The position numbers and the translations under genes are program-made. Of a DNA stretch of 64,000 bases, positions 7,578 to 17,162 are shown piece by piece (within the stretch, counting starts at the first letter, position 1; every line of letters starts with the position of its first letter). The stretch is from Bacillus_AB infantis_C (GTDB lineage: Bacteria > Bacillota > Bacilli > Bacillales > Cytobacillaceae): assembly GCF_050107595.1 (NCBI RefSeq), contig NZ_JBNILH010000010.1, forward strand, positions 62,001-126,000, written 5' to 3'. The notes beneath the pieces are model-generated. The model did no database searches, was not told where the DNA came from, and saw only the letters and a list, made by a program, of their open reading frames with translations.

Positions 7578-8839
7578 ATAATAAGTTTGACATATATATT
7601 AGAGATTTGTGTAAACGGGTAAAAAATAAGGATGTACATGCCCATATTAAACTGGAAATTAACGATCACCTTCATACGCTCAAAGAGGAGGCCATGAGTA
7701 CAGGACTTTCTGAAGAAGAGGCTATAGATCAAGCATTGGCACGTATGGGAGATGCTGGAGTTCTGGGAAAGCAGCTTAACAAAACACATAAAGCCCCTAT
7801 GGATGTGAAAACCTTGCTGCCAGTGCTGACAGCTTCTCTATTTGGACTGCTGGTTATGTATTATTTGCAATTCCATTCGGCTTTTACAGAGCTTCAAGAA
7901 CTGAAAGTTTTCAATAAAAGTCTCAGCTTCTACTCGTTGGGTGTCGTGCTTATGCTAAGCCTATTTATATTTGATTACAGAAGATTGATGAAATACTCCA
8001 GGCACCTCTATGCGGCAACAATCCTCATACTTTTATTGACCGTTCTCATTGGCGTTAGAGTCGATGATGTGCCCTTTTTAAATGTAGGCTTTGCCACTAT
8101 TAATTTCACCGAAATCACTCCATTCCTTTTAGTCATTGCCTTTGCTGGAATGTTTCATTCCTGGGATTGGAATGATAATCGAAAGTCTTGGTTAGCTATA
8201 GGTATGATGTTAATACCCATTTTATTAATGGCCACTACAGGAGCCTTCGCAGCTACTATTATTAGCATCGTTGTATGTGCAGCAATCATGCATACGTCAA
8301 GGTCCAGCCTTAAGCAAACTATCACATTCGCCGTTGCTGCTTCTATATGGCCCATCTGGAATCTACTGTCCATTTCTCAGAGTTACTCCATGGCAAGTTC
8401 CTATACAGATCTTAAAATAGGTGAGGCATATTTTATAGGAAGTGCCCTTCAAGTGACCCCAAGTTTCATTTCTGAGGTCCATACAGATTATATCTTGGCA
8501 TACATCATCTATTCGTTTGGGTGGCTAGCCGCAATCACGGCTTTAGCTCTGGTTTTATTTTTTATTTACAGAATATCGAATACAGCCAAAAGTGTGAATC
8601 CCCCTTATGGAAAATTGCTCATTACAGGATTGGCAGCAGTCTTTTCAGCTCAGTTTATACTAAGCCTGCTGACGAATATCGGATTATCTCCACTGACCGG
8701 TGTCCCCATACCATTCATGAGTTTTGGAGGTTCACATTTACTGCTGGAGATGATATCCGCAGGACTGATTTTAAGCGTATTGAGAAGGCGAAAAACCAAG
8801 GAGACTGTTTCCAAGACTCACGGTCTGCAAAGTAATTAA
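7568..8839 (+). CDS. HAAS-domain FtsW/RodA/SpoVE-like membrane protein
   Basis: 423 residues. The soluble N-terminus (1-75) resembles the HAAS/permease-prefix domain: HIKLEINDHLHTLKEEA and EEEAIDQALARMGD. About eight to nine membrane segments follow. The C-terminal part reads GVPIPFMSFGGSHLL, close to the conserved loop of FtsW/RodA/SpoVE peptidoglycan polymerases. It is shorter and more divergent than housekeeping FtsW, so activity is uncertain. It is translationally coupled to the PadR gene. A plausible role is a stress-induced cell-envelope protein repressed by PadR. Confidence 0.82.
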   Translation: MGIDNKFDIYIRDLCKRVKNKDVHAHIKLEINDHLHTLKEEAMSTGLSEEEAIDQALARMGDAGVLGKQLNKTHKAPMDVKTLLPVLTASLFGLLVMYYLQFHSAFTELQELKVFNKSLSFYSLGVVLMLSLFIFDYRRLMKYSRHLYAATILILLLTVLIGVRVDDVPFLNVGFATINFTEITPFLLVIAFAGMFHSWDWNDNRKSWLAIGMMLIPILLMATTGAFAATIISIVVCAAIMHTSRSSLKQTITFAVAASIWPIWNLLSISQSYSMASSYTDLKIGEAYFIGSALQVTPSFISEVHTDYILAYIIYSFGWLAAITALALVLFFIYRISNTAKSVNPPYGKLLITGLAAVFSAQFILSLLTNIGLSPLTGVPIPFMSFGGSHLLLEMISAGLILSVLRRRKTKETVSKTHGLQSN

Positions 8840-8886
8840 AGCAAACCGAAATGGATTCATTGCTGAAAGAAGCCATGACTAAAAAT

Positions 8887-8917
8887 CTCAGACTATTTGC
8901 CGGTCTGAGGTTTTTTT
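8887..8917 (+). terminator. Terminator of the PadR operon
   Basis: CTCAGAC and GTCTGAG stem with a 9-nt loop, followed by seven T. Confidence 0.9.
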
Positions 8918-8923
8918 ATGGAT

Positions 8924-8969
8924 AAAAAAAGTGCCTGAACATGCAACTAAAGGCAAAATATCAGGGCAC
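8924..8969 (-). terminator. Terminator of the DUF2075-MazG operon
   Basis: On the minus strand GTGCCCTGA and TCAGGCAC pair around a 22-nt loop and are followed by seven T. The arms (GTGCCTGA) resemble the ends of the dispersed hairpin repeat. Confidence 0.65.
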
Positions 8970-8980
8970 TAATCACATCA

Positions 8981-9274
8981 TCATTTTACAGGATACTTAA
9001 CCCCATTCTTCTCAAGCTTCCTATAAACCTCTTCCTCCAAATCCACATCCATCCGATCTGCCAACTGCACTAAGTAAATCAGCACGTCTGCCATCTCTTC
9101 CTTAATGTTTTGCCTGGTGTCAGCCACTGCCTCTTCACTTGTTTTCCACTGAAAATTCTCCAATAGTTCACTAGCTTCAAGGACAATAGATATCGCCAGG
9201 TCCTTTTCTTTGTGATAATGCTTCCAGCCTCGTTCGTCTCTAAACTTTAATACTTCTTTGATTAGATTCTCCAT
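8981..9274 (-). CDS. MazG-like nucleotide pyrophosphohydrolase
   Basis: 97 residues of the MazG/RS21-C6 (dCTPase-like) all-alpha NTP pyrophosphatase family. Diagnostic features are FRDERGWKHYHKEKDLAISI, the metal-binding EASELLENFQW (ExxE) and EEMADVLIYLVQLADRMD (ExxD). It should hydrolyse (d)NTPs to NMP plus PPi. AAGGAGAACAA precedes the ATG. It follows the DUF2075 nuclease-helicase by 9 nt on the same strand and ends at a shared terminator, so the two form an operon. This is the third pyrophosphohydrolase beside a helicase in the first 11 kb. Confidence 0.9.
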   Translation of the reverse strand: MENLIKEVLKFRDERGWKHYHKEKDLAISIVLEASELLENFQWKTSEEAVADTRQNIKEEMADVLIYLVQLADRMDVDLEEEVYRKLEKNGVKYPVK

Positions 9275-9283
9275 TTGTTCTCC

Positions 9284-11227
9284 TTACTTATATTCTTCTT
9301 TGTCTTCTGATACTCTCAGCTCAGGTTTAAAGAACTCGTTTTCTTCATATACAGTATTGCTCTGTTCATATCGTTCTCTCAAATAAGTGGCAAGAGCAGA
9401 ATCCGTGCAGTAAACATAGCAGCCCTTTTGCCCGCGGGTCATCAGAGTTCTATATGTATTCCTGATAATTTCATCCGCCAGCTTTTTGGCTTTCTTAGGA
9501 TCGTCCTTCATCATTTTCTTCAAGCCTCTTAGTGAAGAATCTGTTTTAGCGCGCTTAGTATGATCTGTAATGACCTGGCCATTTTCATATCTCATGTCAT
9601 CCCCGATAATGACTCCGACATATTCAAACTCCAGTCCCTGAGATGTATGGATGCACCCTGCCTCATTAACGGACTCCGGATCAATCGCCCAAGTATCAGA
9701 ATTCCCCAGATTCCAACTCATTTTGAAATCGTGCTCATTCAGCATAATATCATGATAATCAGGATTGCTTTTGCCTTCCTTTTCCCAGTTCCAGCAATAG
9801 CCTGCAACCATACGAGCTTTATTGTTAATGTTCCAGCTTTCGATTTCTCTCCTCAGGTCATTCGGATTATCAAAAACTTTAAAGTCATACTGGCTTCCAA
9901 TATAATCGGAGTTTGCTGTTTCACGTATTTGAAGCACATCATCAAGCCAGGCTAAATAGCCATCTGAACCATTGCAGCGGAACTGTGACTCCAAATTCAT
10001 AATGGTTAAGTGAGCATGATTTTCTTTTGCATACTGTCCAATTTCGCTTATGCTGCCAGCGTCTTTTAACGTCACCCTCTGCCGTTCATCTATAAAGAAA
10101 ATAGAGAACTTTGATGCCGCTATTATTTCCTTAGTCTGGTTTTCACCCAGGTTTTGAAACATGCCTGATTTCAAATTAAGTCTGTGTGCTTCATCGACAA
10201 TCAGCGCATCAAACTCATTTTCAGGGGCATTGATATAACTCCCAGATCCCTTAAACAAGTTATCAATATGACCCTTCTTGAAGTCCTGCTTAAGCTTATT
10301 AGCATAAATATTCCGCGGCGCAGCATTCTTCGTCACATATTGGCAAACCATACTTTGGCCAGTCAAATGAACCAATAAATTGATAGCTAACACAGACTTG
10401 CCGGTACCAGGCCCGCCTTTTACAATCAACACCTGCTTAGTATTCGTTCTAAGAGCTTCTTTGGCCAAATGAACCGCTTCCTCGTAAACCACCTTCTGGT
10501 CATCAATCATCACAAACTCATCATTGCCCTTTAACATCAGATTTAGAGAATCCTGCAATGACTTGGAAGGTCTGATACGGCCATTCTCAATTTTATATAG
10601 ATTCTCTTTATTATCCCCGAATCGAATGTAACGTTTAATAAAATTCCGGAGCTGCTGAGCCTGTCCCTTCACAAAAACAGGAGCCTGTTCAATATAGTAA
10701 TCATAAATCGGATCAGTTAAAGGATCATCCGCTCCTTGATTCAAGTAATTATGCAAGTATGCACAAGGATACAAACTCATATCCTCATTCTGGGCATTCT
10801 CATTATAATCCCTGATCAAAGAAGCATAAGACCAGGCCTGATATGAAGGATGAATGGTCTCAATAAGCCCCCGGTTCATCGCCGTCTTCACAATCGCTTC
10901 TTTACCCCGGATGACCTCCACAGACTCCCACTGTTTCAACTCAACAATAACTATAGAGTCCTTATCAGCATCTCTTCCGGAAATAAGAAAATCAACACGC
11001 CTTGAAGTATGAGGAATTTTAAACTCAATCGCTACACCTGCATCACTGGGAATTTCATTATCACTTAAGACCCGGTACATATATTGCATTGAATTATCCC
11101 AAGAGCGGACCTCACGTTCATTGATTTTGCCGATTTTGGAGTTGTAGTTATTGCATATATTGTTCACTAGTTCATCGTGGAAAACGTCTTCCAGGAATTC
11201 TGATTTTGTTGCTTCGTAGACTATCAT
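9284..11227 (-). CDS. DUF2075 nuclease-helicase (Schlafen-like helicase domain)
   Basis: 647 residues. The N-terminal 110 residues carry a PD-(D/E)XK-type nuclease pattern: RRVDFLISG (D79) and IVIVELKQW (E96, K98). The middle and C-terminus form the DUF2075/Schlafen group 3-like helicase: Walker A GGPGTGKS (271-278), DEAH in IVDEAHRLN (345-348), ESQFRCNGSDGYLAWLD, and AGCIHTSQGLEFEYVGVI with RTLMTRGQKGCYVY near the end. It probably cleaves or unwinds nucleic acid. It is followed directly by the MazG gene. Related proteins recur in defence and stress islands; the precise function is not established by sequence. Confidence 0.85.
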   Translation of the reverse strand: MIVYEATKSEFLEDVFHDELVNNICNNYNSKIGKINEREVRSWDNSMQYMYRVLSDNEIPSDAGVAIEFKIPHTSRRVDFLISGRDADKDSIVIVELKQWESVEVIRGKEAIVKTAMNRGLIETIHPSYQAWSYASLIRDYNENAQNEDMSLYPCAYLHNYLNQGADDPLTDPIYDYYIEQAPVFVKGQAQQLRNFIKRYIRFGDNKENLYKIENGRIRPSKSLQDSLNLMLKGNDEFVMIDDQKVVYEEAVHLAKEALRTNTKQVLIVKGGPGTGKSVLAINLLVHLTGQSMVCQYVTKNAAPRNIYANKLKQDFKKGHIDNLFKGSGSYINAPENEFDALIVDEAHRLNLKSGMFQNLGENQTKEIIAASKFSIFFIDERQRVTLKDAGSISEIGQYAKENHAHLTIMNLESQFRCNGSDGYLAWLDDVLQIRETANSDYIGSQYDFKVFDNPNDLRREIESWNINNKARMVAGYCWNWEKEGKSNPDYHDIMLNEHDFKMSWNLGNSDTWAIDPESVNEAGCIHTSQGLEFEYVGVIIGDDMRYENGQVITDHTKRAKTDSSLRGLKKMMKDDPKKAKKLADEIIRNTYRTLMTRGQKGCYVYCTDSALATYLRERYEQSNTVYEENEFFKPELRVSEDKEEYK

Positions 11228-11934
11228 GGTTTCAGTCCTTAATTATTATTATCCTATTTATATCAACAACTTTGGAATTTGCCATAGTAAGAGTAAGATT
11301 TCTCAGACTCTCCCATACGGTATATACCTTTAATCTATTTCTTTTTATTTGTGGAGTAATAACAGAAACCTTGTCTATAATTTCTACAAAGAAAATGCAG
11401 ACTCCCACTAACCGGGGAGCTGCACGATCATCTTCTAGATTTTAATATACATCTCATAAACATTACTCATGCTTTTGAGTTTCCCGCCATTCTCTCTAAT
11501 CTTAATTTCACACCTGCAATATGCTCCGGACGCTTACTCTATACCTTCCTGGCCCTTCTAATTCCCTAGGGATATCATCCCTAACCTATCTTCCAGATAG
11601 AAAGCTTTGTTCCTCTGCAGCTCTCGGCATAAGAAAATCTTCTCTCCTCAAACAGCGATAGCCCTTCTCCAATTCTTCTCCAAGCTTTTATAAAAGGTCA
11701 ATGATCTTATTAGAACCCTTCTGCCATAGTCCAATTGAGTATTCGTACTTACATTTAAACCAATTGTATTACGAATTAGAATACTAATTCCCACTTTATA
11801 GCTTTAAAATCTGATCTGCTGATACTATCTCTAAGGACAAAGTGTTGTGATTTTTGTACTCGTTTGGTGGTTAAGATGCCTTTCTTTAAAAGATAGATAG
11901 ACCAATAACAGAGCAACTTATTCCAAAGCGCCTT
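11228..11934. other. Non-coding or decayed stretch
   Basis: About 700 bases without a convincing gene. The 79-codon plus-strand frame from 11206 lacks a ribosome site and overlaps the DUF2075 start. Minus-strand frames around 11480-11720 contain short protein-like runs broken by stops, which may be a decayed gene, but no family was recognised. Confidence 0.4.
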
Positions 11935-13821
11935 TTATTGCATGAGTGGAGAAGGAGTAAAATCTTCTAACCAATAGTGAAGCTCTTCTAGGACTTCCAA
12001 TTCTCCTTTAGTTTCAATTTCACCATTCTCTTTAATATGTGGAAACAGCTGAATGTATAACAGGGGTTCAACAGTTTTCTTAACCTTTGTTCCTCTTTCA
12101 CTTCCATATAGACAGATTACTTGTTGTACCACCTGCCCCCTTCTTGACTTCCGATTCTTTCCCAAGTAAAAAAAGTTGTAATAACTTGTTAATTGTTGAT
12201 AGGTGGTAGTAGCATAATCTTCATTGTGCATATTGGCTAATTTTCTGAACTTGGCATCAATTATCAAACTACTTATAAATAGCAATTCACCATTTTCTTT
12301 CTTTTCGTACAAGTCAAGTTTAATATCAGGTCTTTTCTTTTCCTGCCCTGCAAAAAACAGCTCTCCCTTTTGTTCAGCAGAGAATTTATCTCCATGATAT
12401 TTATCATACCAACAATGAATAATAGCTCTATCGTTCTCTAACTCAAAGAAAGTTTCTGGCGGAATTAGGCTTTGATGATATAACTCTACAAAATTTGGTT
12501 CAAACCCTTTATTAATTTGAAAACCTAACTTCTTTAGACTATCTAATACGGAAAATAAACAATAATATTCATATACCTGCCAAAACGGCTTTAAGATTTT
12601 TACGAATTGTTTATTTCCTCCTTGCTTCTGATGAAACTGTTTGGATTTTTCATATATTAAATTTAATTGATAGTAATTATTATTTTTTAGCATTGGTTTG
12701 TATTTACCACGCTCAACCTCTTGTAAAAAAGAGTTATTCAATAAATAAATCATCCTGCTAAAAATTGACCGTAATTGTTTCATCCAGTTTTCTTGCTGGG
12801 TTAATATTTCATCGTGCTTTTGTATCTCTTTTTCTAATATTGAAATTTGGGCCCAAATATCAATTTTAGTAGTTTTTGAGACCTCTCTTTTGGTGTCCAA
12901 ATAATTCTTTCTCTTGTGCAAATCAACTATTTTATGACGTAAAGAGTATAGTTTCTTTTGAACATCGTTGTGACTTTTCGAAATGGTTTCAATTACATGA
13001 TGTAATTCTGAACTCCAAGACGATAAGATATTCTTCATCCATTGGTTCGCATTTTGATTATAATCCACCTTTTTAACACGGTTATAATAATAAGTCTCTT
13101 CTCCAACTCCACTATTTTTTGCTATCCCACTGTTTGTAGTGCTCCATTTAATCGATCTTCTATTTATTCTACCTGGAAGTAAACTAATTTCATTACTGCT
13201 GATCAAGTGAGATAGGGGATATTTTTCTAATGACATTAAAAAATAAAAGATAGATTCCTTTTGGCTCGTGATGTATCTTGCATAATCATAATACCAATTT
13301 GTAAGTATTTTTTCTCCTTTGTCCAATATACTTTCACTACTGTAAATCAAATCATAGATTATACCTTCAATTTTCACTTCTAAATAGTTATGAACAGTTT
13401 GAACTTGTTCAGTTGAGAGATATAAGGGTTTGACAATAATACCAGTAGTATAAACTTTCCCTTTATAATGAACATGAAGGTGATATGTCCCCATCCTCCA
13501 TGGGAAGGTATCATGGTCTGAATGTTTATACATCCAATTTAAACTTGGCTCTAAAGATAGTTGATACCTCAGGGTTTCTTGTGTATCCGATGAGTCATAA
13601 AGAGATGTTTGAATTTCCACTTTAGCATCATTATCGAAATGCTCAGGAGCATCAGCAAAAAATTTAATTGCAGTGCTTAGTCCCTCGAATAATACAATTT
13701 TTGAATCTTGTTTTGTGTAAGCTCCGTAGGGATAAATATTATCAAAAAATTTATCCACTCCATTTTCATGGGTGATTGCTATTGTGATTGGCAAAACCTC
13801 TCCATTACAATGTATAGCCAT
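11935..13821 (-). CDS. DUF2357-type PD-(D/E)XK nuclease, McrC-like subunit
   Basis: 628 residues. The N-terminal beta-rich part resembles DUF2357. A coiled-coil-prone stretch (about 280-350) follows. The C-terminal nuclease core has RPD (D499), then IIDAKF (D522, K524), a PD-(D/E)XK signature, and TTTYQQLTSYYNFFY as the helix after it. Proteins of this kind pair with AAA+ GTPase/ATPases in McrBC-like, modification-dependent restriction. Its start overlaps the end of the AAA+ gene by 17 nt. No dedicated terminator is obvious after the stop. Confidence 0.82.
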   Translation of the reverse strand: MAIHCNGEVLPITIAITHENGVDKFFDNIYPYGAYTKQDSKIVLFEGLSTAIKFFADAPEHFDNDAKVEIQTSLYDSSDTQETLRYQLSLEPSLNWMYKHSDHDTFPWRMGTYHLHVHYKGKVYTTGIIVKPLYLSTEQVQTVHNYLEVKIEGIIYDLIYSSESILDKGEKILTNWYYDYARYITSQKESIFYFLMSLEKYPLSHLISSNEISLLPGRINRRSIKWSTTNSGIAKNSGVGEETYYYNRVKKVDYNQNANQWMKNILSSWSSELHHVIETISKSHNDVQKKLYSLRHKIVDLHKRKNYLDTKREVSKTTKIDIWAQISILEKEIQKHDEILTQQENWMKQLRSIFSRMIYLLNNSFLQEVERGKYKPMLKNNNYYQLNLIYEKSKQFHQKQGGNKQFVKILKPFWQVYEYYCLFSVLDSLKKLGFQINKGFEPNFVELYHQSLIPPETFFELENDRAIIHCWYDKYHGDKFSAEQKGELFFAGQEKKRPDIKLDLYEKKENGELLFISSLIIDAKFRKLANMHNEDYATTTYQQLTSYYNFFYLGKNRKSRRGQVVQQVICLYGSERGTKVKKTVEPLLYIQLFPHIKENGEIETKGELEVLEELHYWLEDFTPSPLMQ

Positions 13822-15874
13822 TTCTTATCAACTCTTTCGCCTTTTGCTCAAGATATAGTAAACACTTTTCAAATTTTGGTCCTTCATATTTTGTTAGGAT
13901 TATACCGAGTTTCCCGTCTTTTTCATTTGGTTTCCCATCGTTATCGACTTTAAAAACAAGACTCTCAATTTGATCACGATAACCACGAATTTTTGGTAGT
14001 ATTCTTTGTTTAATTTGATAATCAAAAGCTACATCACGTGATAACAACTCATTACCATCCTCATCGAAGGGAACATTAGCGAGGTACTGGGAAATTGATT
14101 TAGCTATTCGGAATGATACACCTGTCTGAGAATCATAATTGCTAATTTGTTCGTGAAGTTCATCCAAAATTTTCAACTCTACGTCTTCTAAGGACAATAA
14201 GCCAGTAGATTGTTTAATCCAAGAAGTATATAACTGAAAAGCAATATCATGAGGAAGGTCTGCTGAAATTATTTGATCCTCTTCCCGTTCTTTTTGCTCT
14301 TCTTCATAAATTTTTGCTTCTAAAAACCCTTTTTTCTCTAAAATCAATACATTGGATCGGTCTAAAAGTCTATTGGAAAACTCCTTACCAGTTTCATCAA
14401 AATTAGCAGTACCGACAAATAAAACGTTTTCACCTATTTCAATCCCATTACGATATTCTTCTTGACGGCACATTGCCTTATCACTAAACAGCTTTAGTTT
14501 TCTTTGACCAATAGGAGCTTCCAAAATTGAGATAAAGTCACTGAAGTAATGCTCAACTTGACCTAAATTCATCTCATCGAATATAACCATAAACATTTTG
14601 TCTTTTTCTTTATTCGCTTTTAAAAGAAAGCTGACTAGGCCAGTATCACTTTCCATGTATATACCTGTTTGTTGATTTAAAAAACCCAAAACATCAGAAG
14701 GTTCAGTGAAAGATGGGCTTACTGGGATAAATAATAAATTATCCCCTTGCTTTAAACCAAGGGCATCTGCGTATAACCTTGCAAGTTCAGATTTCCCAGT
14801 TCCACTCATTCCACCTAAAATAGTAAATTTACTTGTTTTTAAAGATATGTGTAGGTTCTTCAAGTCATTTTGGTCATATATTAAATCTCTTTCTTCAGCT
14901 AATACTTCTAATCTTTCTAAAAATTTATATTCAGGATGTAAAACCTCACCGGTATTTTGAGAAGATGTTTTAAAATCATCTTGCTCTTCTTGGTCATCGG
15001 TTATTACTATCGGGCTAACTCCTTGATTTCCTTCTATGGTTTCAGCTTTTTCTAATTGTTTATAAGACTCAGTGATAACTTCTCCAGATAGATCAATCTC
15101 ATCAATTAATTCCGTTCTGTTATCTGTTGAGATAAAGCATAAGTCCTTATATGCCGCTTTTGCCATTGAAAAGTGCCAGTTTTGCGGTAATGGTATTCTT
15201 TTAATTTCTTGAGGTTTTCTACAGATGTAAGTAGTAGTTCTAGCTTTGTACTTGTCAAAAACATCTGGATCTGGTATGTGATAAATAAAATTATCACATA
15301 TAATAAATTCTGGCATTTCAAAGCTGTGATTATACTGTTCTAGCTCGATTGGTTTTTGATCCATTAGTAATTTTTCAAAGCGCTTATGTGATATACCTTT
15401 TTTATAATGAGGAATAGCGACATAATGAGAAGATCCCTCTTCCTCATTATCCACTAGTACAATGTCAAAATTGTAGTGATATCTTTTCTTTTGAGCTTCG
15501 TAATTCAACTTTGGTTTAAATAGGATTAGTTTATTTTTGAAATGTTCTCTAATAAATTCAACTTTATCTTCAGCAACCTCATAATTTTCACGTCCTAAAT
15601 AAAGTTTGTTTCTATTATCAAATGTAATATAGACATCATCAGGACGCTTATCTAACAGCTCTCTTAATATTGGTGGTTCATCTGAATATGCTTTAACATA
15701 GAAAACAATACTACCAGCAGCACCAAATATTGAATAACTTACAGCTTTACCAGGTTCGCTACCCAAACCTGGTAAAGTTGTATCATCATCAGCTAATTTA
15801 CCTAATATATAACATTCTTCGATGTTCCTCTTATCAGTATGTGAAAGTTCTCTTTGTTCAAATTTCGTCAGCAT
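13805..15874 (-). CDS. McrB-like AAA+ ATPase
   Basis: 689 residues. The N-terminal 330 residues are of unknown fold and may be the target-recognition part. The AAA+ motor follows with Walker A GGMSGTGKSE (about 354-363), Walker B FDEMN (432-436), FVGTANFDETGKEFSNRLLDR as sensor 1/arginine-finger region (about 486-506), and a C-terminal lid. The FDEMN/GTAN pattern is of the MoxR/McrB clade. It overlaps both neighbours by 17 nt, so all three genes are translationally coupled. The inferred role is the nucleotide-driven translocase of a type IV-like restriction complex with the 628-residue nuclease. Confidence 0.85.
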   Translation of the reverse strand: MLTKFEQRELSHTDKRNIEECYILGKLADDDTTLPGLGSEPGKAVSYSIFGAAGSIVFYVKAYSDEPPILRELLDKRPDDVYITFDNRNKLYLGRENYEVAEDKVEFIREHFKNKLILFKPKLNYEAQKKRYHYNFDIVLVDNEEEGSSHYVAIPHYKKGISHKRFEKLLMDQKPIELEQYNHSFEMPEFIICDNFIYHIPDPDVFDKYKARTTTYICRKPQEIKRIPLPQNWHFSMAKAAYKDLCFISTDNRTELIDEIDLSGEVITESYKQLEKAETIEGNQGVSPIVITDDQEEQDDFKTSSQNTGEVLHPEYKFLERLEVLAEERDLIYDQNDLKNLHISLKTSKFTILGGMSGTGKSELARLYADALGLKQGDNLLFIPVSPSFTEPSDVLGFLNQQTGIYMESDTGLVSFLLKANKEKDKMFMVIFDEMNLGQVEHYFSDFISILEAPIGQRKLKLFSDKAMCRQEEYRNGIEIGENVLFVGTANFDETGKEFSNRLLDRSNVLILEKKGFLEAKIYEEEQKEREEDQIISADLPHDIAFQLYTSWIKQSTGLLSLEDVELKILDELHEQISNYDSQTGVSFRIAKSISQYLANVPFDEDGNELLSRDVAFDYQIKQRILPKIRGYRDQIESLVFKVDNDGKPNEKDGKLGIILTKYEGPKFEKCLLYLEQKAKELIRNGYTL

Positions 15875-17162
15875 ATATTAATACTTCCTTTCTGCTTAAA
15901 TGTTGTATAATCTCTTGTATATAAAAAGTAATCTCGTATTGACCTAATTCCTCATAACTTATATGATGTTTTTCTAAAAACTGTCTAAATTTGTACCATT
16001 CTGTTCCATTTAAAAAAGAAGATCGGGTTACAAATACAATTTGATCCTTATTTGGATTAGAGGAACTCTTCTTTATTTCACTCATAAAATCTGAAGGAGA
16101 AATGGCTACGCTTTCAAATGGAGTGCTATTAAAGTACTCAACATCTTTTGTGACTATAATAAAGTCATATTCAGTAATGACACGATAATAAAATAACTGC
16201 AGTGGTTCGTTCTTTTGTAGGACGTTTTCTAGTTTCGTGATACTCGTAGTTAACTCATCTATCTTTAGTAAAAGGTTTTTCTCCTTGTGAATATACCTGT
16301 CCAAGCGATAAATTAAATCAGAGTTTTGCTCTTCATAGTTATTCTTTTCGAGTAATAGTTTATTAAATTTATTCTCAATCTGCTTTGCCTCCTCTTCCTT
16401 TTCTTCTGCGTTTTTAGTCAGGCGCTCAAGCTCAAGACTTTGTATATTTTGAATGGCAGTTTGAAACAGGTCTTTGTAGACTTCCTCTTTATATCTTTCG
16501 TTCCTTAATAGGAATATAACCAAAATAAAAAGATGTATATCATTTTCTGATTTTGCAAATGCTCGAAAAGCAGATTCTTCATCATCCAACAAATCTAGCA
16601 TACCGTTAAATACATTTTCGGATGATTTTAGAAGATCGTCACCAAACTCTTTTAAAATCTTAATGTTCCTTTCTTGTAGGTTATTGACTCCCAATATATT
16701 ATTAATTTTTTCCAGGGGTGTTTTACTCAGTTCCTCGGATATACCGTAAAAAATGTAACGGCCTTCCTTAGTGTTAGCAACTGCTGCCTCATAGTGTTTT
16801 TCAAACTCACTTGGGAATAGTTTATAGGCAATTGAGATAATCTCAAAATCACGCAAATTAAATTCGAATTCTGTACGAACAGCAAATTCAATAAACGTAA
16901 GTTCTGAGATATAAGAGTACTTCTCTGTTAAATCCTCAGCGATTTTTGCCAACAATTCCTCAAAAGGCAAATAGTTCTTTTTGTTCCCCTTCTTTTTTAA
17001 GTAACCATTATTAATTGCAGTTTTAATTGTACTCCCTAATGTATTAATGGGAGCTTTGCTCAAATTCCGTTGAAATCCTGTCACCGTTAATTTGAATTTT
17101 TGACAAATATACGCCATATCTTGTTTTTCAAGAATTGATAAAAACCAATCAACCTCAATCAC
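15858..17162 (-). CDS. Unknown coiled-coil protein, first gene of the McrBC-like operon
   Basis: 434 residues, not recognised. The N-terminus (QKFKLTVTGFQRNLSKAPIN) may be a small DNA-binding or adaptor fold. Residues about 240-320 are heptad-rich coiled coil (ERLTKNAEEKEEEAKQIENK), and the last 110 residues look alpha/beta (DFIIVTKDVEYFNSTPFE, DQIVFVTRSSFLNG). The GTG at 17162 is chosen because GAAGGAG lies 8 nt upstream; the longer GTG at 17171 has none. A 27-codon ORF ends across this start. Position suggests a sensor or specificity subunit of the restriction-like system. Confidence 0.7.
   Translation of the reverse strand: MIEVDWFLSILEKQDMAYICQKFKLTVTGFQRNLSKAPINTLGSTIKTAINNGYLKKKGNKKNYLPFEELLAKIAEDLTEKYSYISELTFIEFAVRTEFEFNLRDFEIISIAYKLFPSEFEKHYEAAVANTKEGRYIFYGISEELSKTPLEKINNILGVNNLQERNIKILKEFGDDLLKSSENVFNGMLDLLDDEESAFRAFAKSENDIHLFILVIFLLRNERYKEEVYKDLFQTAIQNIQSLELERLTKNAEEKEEEAKQIENKFNKLLLEKNNYEEQNSDLIYRLDRYIHKEKNLLLKIDELTTSITKLENVLQKNEPLQLFYYRVITEYDFIIVTKDVEYFNSTPFESVAISPSDFMSEIKKSSSNPNKDQIVFVTRSSFLNGTEWYKFRQFLEKHHISYEELGQYEITFYIQEIIQHLSRKEVLIYADEI

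Noticed and set aside
11206..11445. 79-codon plus-strand ORF
   Set aside because: Overlaps the DUF2075 start, no Shine-Dalgarno, no recognisable domain.
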